A stretch of DNA of 64,000 nt from positions 744,001 through 808,000 of the forward strand of contig NZ_WSZK01000015.1 in the NCBI RefSeq assembly GCF_009791395.1, read 5' to 3'. The position numbers were made by a program, and so were the translations under genes. This document shows positions 1-6,804 of the stretch, in pieces; position 1 is the first letter of the stretch, and every line of letters starts with the position of its first letter. Origin of the DNA: Halomarina oriensis. GTDB lineage: Archaea > Halobacteriota > Halobacteria > Halobacteriales > Haloarculaceae. Under the pieces are notes generated by a model that was given only the letters and a program-made list of their open reading frames with translations, was not told the DNA's origin and did no database searches.

Positions 1-35
1 CTGAAATCGCCGGACGCGAGGGACGGTATTGACAC

Positions 36-46
36 AATATATATAT
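36..46 (+). promoter_or_regulatory. TATA box of the first regulator gene
   Basis: An alternating A/T stretch (AATATATATAT) lies 25-35 bases before the ATG at 71, the spacing expected for a leaderless haloarchaeal transcript. It supports that start over an earlier in-frame codon at 29, which would overlap the box. Confidence 0.6.
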
Positions 47-70
47 GTGGACAGGCGCTTACCACCAGCT

Positions 71-1081
71 ATGTCACGGACTGCACTGGTCGGAAACGTG
101 ACGGCGATGCTCGCCGACGCGGGCTTCCTCGTGAGCGACCGGTGTGCCGTCCGTCCGAAGAGCTTCGACGTCGCCGCGCGCCGACGGGACGACGTCATCC
201 TCCTGAAGGTGCTCGGCAACGTCGACTCCTTCGACGCGGCGACCGGCGCTGAGATGCGTCGTCTCGGGACGTATCTCGACGCGACACCGCTGGTCATCGG
301 CCTCCGGACGCGTGACGAGGACCTCAAACCGGGCGTCGTCTACTTCCGCCACGGCGTCCCCGTCCTCTCGCCCGACACGGCGATGGACCTGTTCATCGAG
401 GGGGTCCCGCCGCTCATCTACGCCGCGCCCGGTGGGTTGTACGTCAGTATCGACGGCGACGTGCTCGCCGACAAGCGCAAAGAGCGCGAGTGGTCGCTCG
501 GCCAACTCGCCAGCGAACTCGGCGTCTCCCGACGCACCGTCTCGAAGTACGAGAGCGGGATGAACGCGAGCGTCGAGGTGGCCGCCCGCCTCGAAGAACT
601 GTTCGGCGGCGCGCTCTCGAACCCCGTCGACGTCTTCGACGACGAGGACCTGAGCGACGCCGACCCGATGCCCGAGGACCCCGAGGCCGACCCGAACGAC
701 GAACCGCTGGTGACGGTGTTGACGCGCGTGGGCTTCGACGTCCACCCGACGCTCCGCTCGCCGTTCAAGGCCATCAGCGAGGACCGCGAGGCCGCCGCGA
801 ACGGCGGCGACCGTCGGTCACGGAGCGACGACGACGAAGTGGGGACGATGCTGACCGGCCACTCGACGTTCGACCGGACCGCCGAGAAACGCGCACGCAT
901 CATGAGTTCTGTCGGGGAGGTGACCCGCACCTCCGCCATCTACGTCGTCGACCGGGCCCGCCGGGACAGCGTCGACCGCACGGTCCTCATCGAACAGGAC
1001 GAGATCGAGAACATCGAGGACACCGAGGACCTGCGCGAACTCATCCGGACCCGCACGGACCGCTCGGAGTCCGAAGCCTGA
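71..1081 (+). CDS. XRE-family HTH transcriptional regulator
   Basis: This is a 336-aa protein with a central Cro/C1-type helix-turn-helix at about residues 140-185 (core [20 protein letters not shown]). The N-terminal domain (about 1-125) resembles the archaeal family annotated as putative HTH-type transcriptional regulatory protein. The C-terminal half is an acidic linker followed by a second small domain. I chose the ATG at 71 because a TATA box lies 25-35 bases upstream. Role inferred: DNA-binding regulator; target unknown. The next gene is co-oriented but has its own promoter and palindrome. Confidence 0.8.
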   Translation: MSRTALVGNVTAMLADAGFLVSDRCAVRPKSFDVAARRRDDVILLKVLGNVDSFDAATGAEMRRLGTYLDATPLVIGLRTRDEDLKPGVVYFRHGVPVLSPDTAMDLFIEGVPPLIYAAPGGLYVSIDGDVLADKRKEREWSLGQLASELGVSRRTVSKYESGMNASVEVAARLEELFGGALSNPVDVFDDEDLSDADPMPEDPEADPNDEPLVTVLTRVGFDVHPTLRSPFKAISEDREAAANGGDRRSRSDDDEVGTMLTGHSTFDRTAEKRARIMSSVGEVTRTSAIYVVDRARRDSVDRTVLIEQDEIENIEDTEDLRELIRTRTDRSESEA

Positions 1082-1172
1082 CGAGGGACGGAGTCGCCCT
1101 CGCGGCGACGACCCCGTCCAGCCCCGCCGATCGCCCGGTTAACGACCGACCGCGACCCGTTCGTCGCTACAT

Positions 1173-1199
1173 ACCTATATCGTGGTAGTTACTACCACG
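1173..1199 (+). promoter_or_regulatory. Promoter with perfect palindromic operator
   Basis: A TATA-like element (ACCTATAT, 1173-1180) is followed directly by a perfect inverted repeat at 1181-1199, CGTGGTAGT-T-ACTACCACG (9-bp arms, one central base). The ATG is at 1205, so the palindrome would cover the transcription start of a leaderless mRNA. This is the geometry of a repressor operator. The binding protein is unknown. Confidence 0.6.
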
Positions 1200-1204
1200 A
1201 ACAC

Positions 1205-1660
1205 ATGACGAGAGAGTCCCCGGACGGCGTGCAGTCCCACGAACGACGAACCGGGCCGCTCCGTGACGCCGTCTACAACACCGTCCGTGCGTGGGACGGC
1301 GTCGAGACCGGAACGACGAACGGCTACCCGGCGTTTCTGGTCGAGGGCAGACCGTTCGCCGTCGTCGGTGACGGCGGCGTCGCACTGGGCGGTCTCTCGG
1401 CGGCCGACCGCGAACGACTCCGGGGTCGCTGGTCGGCGCTGACCGTCGACTGGCCGACGACGGACACGACCGGTGACGGCCGTGTTCGAGCGGACGGCGG
1501 CCGACCGGGTGGTGGAGCGGCCAACGGAGGACACACCGACGGTGGACGGAGCGACCCGTGGCCGCTCGTCCCCATCGGTGGTAACGATCTCGTCGTCCTC
1601 CGACGGTTCGTCCGACTCAGCTACGACGGCGTCCGCAGCGGTCGGGCGGCGGTCGAGTAG
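1205..1660 (+). CDS. Hypothetical protein, possibly YjbR/MmcQ-like
   Basis: A 151-aa protein I do not firmly recognise. Residues 20-60 (the stretch around NGYPAFLVEGRPFAVV) and the C-terminal LVVLRRFVRLSYDGVR vaguely resemble MmcQ/YjbR small-domain proteins. Between them lies a Gly/Asp-rich low-complexity insertion at about residues 88-117. The ATG at 1205 is 25 bases past a TATA element and just after a perfect palindrome, so the gene is probably under specific repression. No operon partner follows; the next gene is on the other strand. Confidence 0.55.
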   Translation: MTRESPDGVQSHERRTGPLRDAVYNTVRAWDGVETGTTNGYPAFLVEGRPFAVVGDGGVALGGLSAADRERLRGRWSALTVDWPTTDTTGDGRVRADGGRPGGGAANGGHTDGGRSDPWPLVPIGGNDLVVLRRFVRLSYDGVRSGRAAVE

Positions 1661-1772
1661 CGGTCGAACCACGGCTATCGGAGGGAGCGGTCGAAAAACG
1701 AGCGCGTTCGGCGGGGCGGTGGCGCGGGGACGGAAGCGCCCACCGGTCGTCGGTCGTCGGTCGTCGCCTCGG

Positions 1773-2033
1773 TCAGGCGCTCGCTTCCTGGCCGTAGGTC
1801 GTCTCGAGGTACTCGACGATGTCGTCGGACTCGGACATCCCGTCGACGCCGTGGTCCGGGTCGACGAGGACGGGGACGCCCGTCTGGCCGCTGACCTCCT
1901 CGACCTCGGTGCGCTCGTCGTGCGAGCGCGGGACCATGTGTGATTCGTACTCCAGGTCGAGTTCGTCGAGTTTCGTCTTCACCTTCGCGCAGTAGGGACA
2001 GCCCTCCAGTTCGTAGAGTTCGAGGTTCGACAT
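1773..2033 (-). CDS. Glutaredoxin/GST N-terminal-like thioredoxin-fold protein
   Basis: An 86-aa thioredoxin-fold protein with a CPYC redox motif near residue 12 (ELEGCPYCAKVK), a cis-proline segment (TGVPVLVDPD) and a glutaredoxin-type C-terminal helix (SDDIVEYLETTYG). The family acts in thiol-disulfide exchange. Haloarchaea lack glutathione and use gamma-glutamylcysteine, so the partner is probably that thiol or a protein disulfide (inference). I chose the ATG at 2033; a GTG lies one codon upstream. It stands alone between genes on both sides. Confidence 0.85.
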   Translation of the reverse strand: MSNLELYELEGCPYCAKVKTKLDELDLEYESHMVPRSHDERTEVEEVSGQTGVPVLVDPDHGVDGMSESDDIVEYLETTYGQEASA

Positions 2034-2120
2034 CACCCCTCGCTACGAGCGGGGACCGTAAGAAGCCGACGCCGTCGTGTCGTGCTGGCGCATCGCCGGG
2101 GAACGGCCACCCCCGACGGC

Positions 2121-2906
2121 TCACTCCTCGGCGAGTTTCTCGAAGGTCTTGCGCGCCCAGACGACGGCGTACTCCGCGCCCGACTCGCGGTACGCCGCGG
2201 TGTCGAGCGCGCCGAACGGCGTCGGCAGGTCACAGCCGTGTTTCACGCCGCTACACGCGAGTTCGGCGGCCGCCGGGAACGCGGTGCGGTCGGTCGCTAC
2301 CTCGCGGGCGAGGCCGTCGAGGCGTGGCTGGAGACGCTCGCCCGCGTCGTGCCACGCCTCGTGGAGTCGCGGGTGCTCGTCGGCCCACCCCGCGAACGTC
2401 TCGCGCGTGTGGAGGCCGAGGTAGGCGTCGTAGAGTGCGACGGCGAGCTGGTAGGTGTCGGCCGGCGACAGCGTCGTCGCGGCCGCCAACTCGACGTACT
2501 GCTCGCCGAAGAACCCGAGAAACCCCTCCGGAACGCCGAGTCCCGCCTCGACGAGCGCCTCGGCGACGAGGAAGTCGAGGAACTCCTCGGGCGACCCCGT
2601 GGTTCGGGCCTTGACCAGAACCGTCGGTGGCGTCGTCTGGGCCGTCCACGTCACGCCGCCGTCGCCCGGCAGTCCGACGGTGAACGTCTCGCTCGCGTAG
2701 CGTGCGAGCAGTTCGGGAGCGTCGTCGGGGAGCCACGACTCGGGGAACGACGCCGGTTCCAGTCGGTCGACGAACAGCCCCAGCGTCTCGGCGGTGTCGG
2801 GCGGGAGCGTCTCGAAGTCGCGCTCGCAGTCCAGTACGACTGCTCCCGGTGTGTGTGCCGCGCGAACCGCGTCGAGGTCCGCGGGGAGGTCACGGTTCGA
2901 GAACAT
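2121..2906 (-). CDS. Conserved haloarchaeal protein, unknown function
   Basis: A 261-aa acidic, soluble-looking protein with no signal peptide or clear transmembrane segment. Trp-rich and Asp/Glu-rich segments occur throughout and it ends in a Lys/Glu helix (ARKTFEKLAEE). I recognise it only as a haloarchaeal orphan family. Its start lies 3 bases after the stop of the 28-codon membrane microprotein gene (TGAgcgATG), so the two are very likely co-transcribed and translationally coupled. Confidence 0.7.
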   Translation of the reverse strand: MFSNRDLPADLDAVRAAHTPGAVVLDCERDFETLPPDTAETLGLFVDRLEPASFPESWLPDDAPELLARYASETFTVGLPGDGGVTWTAQTTPPTVLVKARTTGSPEEFLDFLVAEALVEAGLGVPEGFLGFFGEQYVELAAATTLSPADTYQLAVALYDAYLGLHTRETFAGWADEHPRLHEAWHDAGERLQPRLDGLAREVATDRTAFPAAAELACSGVKHGCDLPTPFGALDTAAYRESGAEYAVVWARKTFEKLAEE

Positions 2907-2909
2907 CGC

Positions 2910-2996
2910 TCAAAGCGCCAGTACGACGACGAGTGCGACCGACAGGACTGCGGCGATGCCGATGGTACCGACCACGACTTTCGTAGCCTCGCTCAT
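2910..2996 (-). CDS. 28-aa single-pass membrane microprotein
   Basis: A short ORF encoding 28 residues: a polar start (MSEATK) followed by one hydrophobic helix of about 22 Val/Ala/Leu/Ile/Gly residues to the C-terminus. A TTAA element at about 3022-3025 sits roughly 26 bases upstream of the ATG, and its stop is 3 bases before the next ORF. I infer a real membrane microprotein, co-expressed with the 261-aa protein. Function unknown. Confidence 0.6.
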   Translation of the reverse strand: MSEATKVVVGTIGIAAVLSVALVVVLAL

Positions 2997-3142
2997 AGCG
3001 AGCGATTCGCGGGCGACCGGTTAAGTCCTGCCGGGTTGGAGTCGTCGCTCGTGGAGACGGCCGACGGAACGCCCCCTCGAACGGCAGGGAGAACGACGTG
3101 GAGCGTGGAGCGTAGGGAAGCAGGGGCTCGGAGGTCGTCCGG

Positions 3143-3169
3143 AAAACCCCTTCGTTTCGACTGGAGAAC
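3143..3169. promoter_or_regulatory. Solitary ORB-like box
   Basis: ACCCCTTCGTTTCGACTGGA with flanking bases closely matches the origin box at 5841-5872 (CCCCCTCGTTTCGAGTGGAG). It lies downstream of oapC, about 2.7 kb from the origin, between minus-strand genes. Confidence 0.4.
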
Positions 3170-3214
3170 GCTAGACGGAGTGCTGTCTGACGGGGGACTG
3201 CGAGCCGATGGGCG

Positions 3215-4384
3215 TCACTCCATCCGGTCGCCGAGCCAGTCTTCGGGCATCTGGATGACGTAGCGGCCGTTCTCCCGCAGCGAGATGATGTACTCCTCGC
3301 GGTCGTACAGTTCCATCAGGTTGAGTTCGTACTGGCCGGGTTCGACGATTTTGATGGACTCGAACTGCTCGTTGAGTTCCTCGCGGAGTTCGGCCATGTC
3401 GGGTTTCTCGCCGCTGGGTTCGCTGACGACGCGGCCCGACTCGGGGGTCGGCTCCCGGCGCGGCGGCAGTTCGTCGGGCCGTGCCATCTCGCTGCGCGCG
3501 CTCGCCTGTGCGGTGTCCTCGGCCGACCCGTCGACCGGTTCCTCGTCGGCGACGATGAGGCCGTCCTCGGTGGTGTCGTCGGCCGCCGTCGTCTCGGCAC
3601 TCGGTGGAGCGGCGCTCGGGGCGTCGTTCGCCGCCGTGTCGGTCGCCTCGGTCGGTGCTCGCGTCTCGGTCGGTCGTTCCGACTCGGGAGGACGCGTCGT
3701 CGGGCGACGACGGTGGACGCGCTGGTCCTTCTCGCGGACGTGACTCACGTCCGGTGGGTCGGGCCACGCCGCCAGACCGTCGTCACCGGTCGCGTCGGCG
3801 GCAGTCGTCTCGGTACTGTCGGCGGCAGTCGTCTCGGTGGCGTCGGCCGCCGTCGTCTCGGTGGCGTCGGCCGCCGTCGTCTCGGTACTCGACGTCCCGG
3901 TGCTCGGGGCGTCGCTCGCCGCCGCGTCGGTCGGTGGCGTGTCGGCTTCCGTCGTGTCGCTCGTCGCCTCACCAGTGGCCCGTTCGTCGCTCGTCGAGGG
4001 GTCGGGAGTGGACGTGGATGGTCGGTCGTCGGGTCGACCCGAAGTCGAGGGGTCTTCGCGTCCCGTGTCGGTGCCCTCGCCGGTTCCGTTTCGGGTGGGG
4101 TCGGCCTCCTCCGAGTCGTCGCGGTGCATCCAGTCGCGCATCGCCGTCGCGGTTCGGCCCATCCGCTCGGCGACCCCGCCCGACTCGCGTTCGGGTGGCG
4201 TCTCGTCGGTCGGGCCGGGAGCGCCGGCGTCCGTGGCGTCGGGGGCCGCTCCCGACACGTCGTCCGCGGACGCGCCGCTCGGGCGGAACTGGAACGTCGT
4301 GCCGCCACAGCCCGGACAGCCCGACAGCATCTCCTTCGACCCGTCCTCGAACGTGTGTCCACAGGCGGTACACTGGTGGGGCAC
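3215..4384 (-). CDS. oapC: Origin-associated zinc-ribbon protein OapC
   Basis: A 389-aa protein with three parts. Residues 1-35 form a zinc ribbon (CTACGHTF, then CPGCGG). Residues 36-310 are Asp/Thr/Ser/Pro-rich and disordered, with four near-identical 8-residue repeats (TETTAADA type). The C-terminal 75 residues are the conserved folded domain (MAELREELNEQFESIKIVEPGQYELNLMELYDREEYIISL). It is the third gene of oapABC, 5 bases after oapB. This operon sits beside orc1 and the main origin in many haloarchaea. The same genes have also been named arv after a role of the GTPase in vesicle formation (established knowledge, from memory). Confidence 0.85.
   Translation of the reverse strand: MPHQCTACGHTFEDGSKEMLSGCPGCGGTTFQFRPSGASADDVSGAAPDATDAGAPGPTDETPPERESGGVAERMGRTATAMRDWMHRDDSEEADPTRNGTGEGTDTGREDPSTSGRPDDRPSTSTPDPSTSDERATGEATSDTTEADTPPTDAAASDAPSTGTSSTETTAADATETTAADATETTAADSTETTAADATGDDGLAAWPDPPDVSHVREKDQRVHRRRPTTRPPESERPTETRAPTEATDTAANDAPSAAPPSAETTAADDTTEDGLIVADEEPVDGSAEDTAQASARSEMARPDELPPRREPTPESGRVVSEPSGEKPDMAELREELNEQFESIKIVEPGQYELNLMELYDREEYIISLRENGRYVIQMPEDWLGDRME
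3792..3887 (-). repeat. Four tandem 24-bp repeats inside oapC
   Basis: Four consecutive 24-base units begin at 3792, 3816, 3840 and 3864 and encode four copies of an 8-residue Thr/Ala/Asp/Glu repeat in the disordered linker. Units 1/2 and 3/4 differ mainly by synonymous changes (GGCAGT versus GCCGTC). Replication slippage is the likely origin. Confidence 0.85.
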
Positions 4385-4389
4385 GCCGA

Positions 4390-4794
4390 CTACCTCCGGG
4401 TGACCAGCGCGCTGATGAGGTTCTCGTCCTTGTGGAGGGTCTCGATGCGGTTCGCGGGGCCGATGACGGTCAGCTTGTTGTCGTTGTCCGACCCCTTGCC
4501 CATCAGCCGGTTGAACAGGCCGCCGTCGTTCGACGGCTTGGGGTAGGTCTCGATCTCGATACCGGTGAACCCGTCGGGGCTGATCTCGCTCATCGTCACC
4601 TCGATGAGTTTCGACTCCTCGTCGGGGGAGAGGCCGTCTTCGAGGATGACGATGTTGCCGTCGTGGACGCTGTCGAGGATGGTCCGAATCTTCTCCATCG
4701 TCCGGAGGTTCGACATCCGGCCCGCGCTGATGAGGTCGATCTGGACGCCGTCGGGGGTCTCGGGTGCGCCGTCTGGTGGTTGCATGCCTGGCAT
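4390..4794 (-). CDS. oapB: Origin-associated protein OapB
   Basis: A 134-aa protein of the archaeal DUF2073/OapB type, with conserved stretches GVQIDLISAGRMSNLRTMEK, HDGNIVILEDGLSPDEESKL and LTVIGPANRIETLHKDENL. The start codon shares one base with the oapA stop (TAATG), which indicates translational coupling. It is the middle gene of oapABC next to the origin. Its biochemical role is not established to my knowledge; co-occurrence with a GTPase (OapA) and a zinc-ribbon protein (OapC) suggests a three-protein complex (inference). Confidence 0.85.
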   Translation of the reverse strand: MPGMQPPDGAPETPDGVQIDLISAGRMSNLRTMEKIRTILDSVHDGNIVILEDGLSPDEESKLIEVTMSEISPDGFTGIEIETYPKPSNDGGLFNRLMGKGSDNDNKLTVIGPANRIETLHKDENLISALVTRR

Positions 4795-5438
4795 TATCCG
4801 AAGTACTCCGCGATCTTGTCGTACACTTCGTCCATGTTGTCGCCTTCGAGCGCCGACAGCGGCACCGTCTCGTGCTGTGGGAACGCGTTGGCGATCTGCT
4901 GGACGCTCGACTCCTCTAAGTCGGTCTTGTTGGCGAAGATGAGGACGGGGAGGTCCTTCGACTCGATGATACCGATGAGCATCGTGTTGACCTGCGTGAA
5001 CGGGTCGGCCGCGCTGTCGAGGACGTAGATGACGCCGTCGACGTCCTCGCGGAGCCAGTGCATCGCCTCGGCCACACCCTCGGTCGCCTCGCGGGAGCGA
5101 CGCACGGCGTCGTCCTTCTCGATGTCGTGTTCGAGGAACTCCTTGTAGTCGACCTTCGTCGTCACGCCGGGCGTGTCGACGATGTCGATAGTGACGCTCT
5201 TGCCGTTGCGTTCGATCTCGACGTTCTCCTTGCGGCGAGCACGGCGCGTCTCGTGAGGGACGTGGCTCTCCGGGCCGATGGCGTCACCGGTCCAGTCGCG
5301 GGCGATTCTGTTCGCAAGTGTCGTCTTCCCGGCGTTCGGTGGCCCGTAGATGCCGATTCGCTTCGGCCCCTGATCGGGTGCGAACAGCTTCGACGTCACA
5401 CGCGAAATACTCGATCTGAGTTCGGTCAGCAGTCCCAT
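4794..5438 (-). CDS. oapA: Origin-associated GTPase OapA (ArvA-type)
   Basis: A 214-aa Era/Ras-like GTPase. The P-loop is GPPNAGKT at about residues 32-39, G3 is DTPG, G4 is NKTD, and SALEG gives the G5-like loop. I start it at 5438 (MGLLTEL); a Shine-Dalgarno-like GGAGG lies 10 bases upstream (5449-5453). An in-frame ATG at 5519 would add a non-conserved extension. It is the first gene of oapABC and points away from the origin. Reported roles of the family in haloarchaea include origin association and, under the name ArvA, extracellular vesicle formation. Confidence 0.88.
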   Translation of the reverse strand: MGLLTELRSSISRVTSKLFAPDQGPKRIGIYGPPNAGKTTLANRIARDWTGDAIGPESHVPHETRRARRKENVEIERNGKSVTIDIVDTPGVTTKVDYKEFLEHDIEKDDAVRRSREATEGVAEAMHWLREDVDGVIYVLDSAADPFTQVNTMLIGIIESKDLPVLIFANKTDLEESSVQQIANAFPQHETVPLSALEGDNMDEVYDKIAEYFG

Positions 5439-5530
5439 CCTGATGTATCCTCCCCGGCCCAGTACGGGCGGGTCTATCTGCCATAGCCGACCCGACTCAC
5501 TTAACACTGCGTCAGACATGTGTACGAATC

Positions 5531-5543
5531 CCGATAGTATCGG
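5531..5543. promoter_or_regulatory. Small palindrome upstream of oapA
   Basis: CCGATA-G-TATCGG, a perfect 6-bp inverted repeat with one central base, lies about 93 bases upstream of the oapA start at the edge of the origin region. It may be an operator or part of the origin; no partner is known. Confidence 0.3.
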
Positions 5544-5774
5544 CGTCGTCTACCGGCGGAGCCCGCCAGGCGGCGGTTCTCCGGGGGCGGGTCGACCGGC
5601 CACCGACCGGCGGCGACTGCCGGAACGAGGGCTACCGCCGACGAGTGGCGACCCACCGGTGACTGACGACCGGCGACCGACACGTGGTGACGACGGGCGG
5701 AGAACGCGACGTGTCGCCGGTCCACCTGGAAGGAGCGAGGAGCGTGGGGGGTTCGACACGAAGTGATGCCGTCT

Positions 5775-5834
5775 GTGCTAGAACGGCTAGATGGCGCTAG
5801 AGGTCACTAGAACGTTCAGTGACTGTTCTAGCAC
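5775..5834. repeat. 10-bp inverted repeat in a CTAG-rich origin segment
   Basis: GTGCTAGAAC (5775-5784) and GTTCTAGCAC (5825-5834) are perfect inverted copies. The 60-bp segment contains five CTAG sites. It lies immediately outside the left origin box. Confidence 0.6.
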
Positions 5835-5840
5835 GTTTGT

Positions 5841-5872
5841 CAAACCCCCACCCCCTCGTTTCGAGTGGAGAC
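5841..5872 (-). promoter_or_regulatory. Origin recognition box, left (ORB-A)
   Basis: On the minus strand it reads TCCACTCGAAACGAGGGGGT followed by GGGGG: the haloarchaeal ORB core plus G-rich tail bound by Orc1/Cdc6. It is inverted relative to ORB-B, with the AT-richer core between them. Confidence 0.85.
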
Positions 5873-6105
5873 GGGCGGCCCCCCGGGCCGAGACGAGGGG
5901 CCGGGACCAGTCGACCGGACCGTTCGTCTCTAGAACTAGAACGGAACCGTGCGGAACCAGTTCTCTCCAACAGTATAGACTAGAAACAAACAAAATACGG
6001 GGTGTTGTCCCTACTACGGGTCTGGTACACTGGACATGTATATGAATCTTCCGTCACTAGCCGACCTCGTGCCGTCGCCGGCCCCCCCACCCCGCCTTAT
6101 CAGCG

Positions 6106-6135
6106 TTCCACCCGAAACGAGGGGGTGGGGGGGTT
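6106..6135 (+). promoter_or_regulatory. Origin recognition box, right (ORB-B)
   Basis: TTCCACCCGAAACGAGGGGG followed by TGGGGGGGTT. It is nearly identical to the reverse complement of ORB-A, making the inverted ORB pair typical of an active archaeal origin. Confidence 0.85.
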
Positions 6136-6511
6136 CGGCCGTGACTGTCACCGACACGCATCCGAGAAATGACACGCACTGAACTGCGCCCCGTGGACCA
6201 GTTACTCCGGGCCCACCGCCGGCCCCGACCCATCCCCGCTCTTCGCTTCCGCAGCGGTTCCCACCCCGGCCCGCCTCCCACCCCCCGGCCCGATTCGGTC
6301 CGACCCGGAGTTCGAGGGACTGGTGAGTAGCGTCGACCGGCGGCGAGCGTGGACTGGCGGGAAAGGTCAACTGAGAGGGACCGGCCTGCTGACGAGACCG
6401 ATGCTGACGAGACCGGACGACTGGTCCGGACCCATCTCGGTAGTGGCCGTCTCGTGGTGACCTAACCCGTCGGCCTCCGACTGCGGCCGCCGGTGTCGGC
6501 CCCTCGACGCC

Positions 6512-6537
6512 GCACCCGAAACGACGGGGGGCGCGGT
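6512..6537 (+). promoter_or_regulatory. Partial origin recognition box (ORB-C)
   Basis: GCACCCGAAACGACGGGGGG keeps the CACCCGAAACG core and the G tract but lacks the TTC/CTC start. It has the same orientation as ORB-B. Confidence 0.55.
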
Positions 6538-6773
6538 CGCCCCCGGCCGCCGGTGCGCGTCGTTCCTACCGTACCGCCTCATCGGTCTCTTTCGACCGTT
6601 TCGAGGGCTATACGGGCCGTCGAGCCGGTGGCTCGGTACGGGGACCACAATACTTAATTGATACCTCGGCTTGGTGTTCTCCTGCATCAACTGGACACGT
6701 ATCGGTGCGTCGGCCGACGTATCACACCTTCTACAGGGAGAAGACGGGCGTTTCACCGACTGCGTGCGGGCCA

Positions 6774-6796
6774 CTCCACCCGAAACGGAGGGGTAG
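6774..6796 (+). promoter_or_regulatory. Origin recognition box just before orc1 (ORB-D)
   Basis: CTCCACCCGAAACGGAGGGG followed by TAG ends 8 bases before the orc1 ATG. Orc1 bound here could repress its own gene (inference). Confidence 0.7.
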
Positions 6797-6804
6797 CAAC
6801 ACGT

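Larger units (their letters stand above)
5439..6804. other. oriC1: Chromosomal replication origin oriC1
   Basis: This 1.37-kb region has no credible gene and separates oapABC from orc1/cdc6. It contains two Orc1-binding boxes in inverted orientation (5841-5872 and 6106-6135) flanking about 230 bp with the most AT-rich stretches of the area (around 5966-6000 and 6034-6048), a candidate unwinding element. Two more boxes in the second orientation occur at 6512-6537 and 6774-6796. CTAG tetramers, rare in haloarchaea, are concentrated between 5777 and 6060. This is the arrangement known for haloarchaeal oriC1. Confidence 0.88.
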
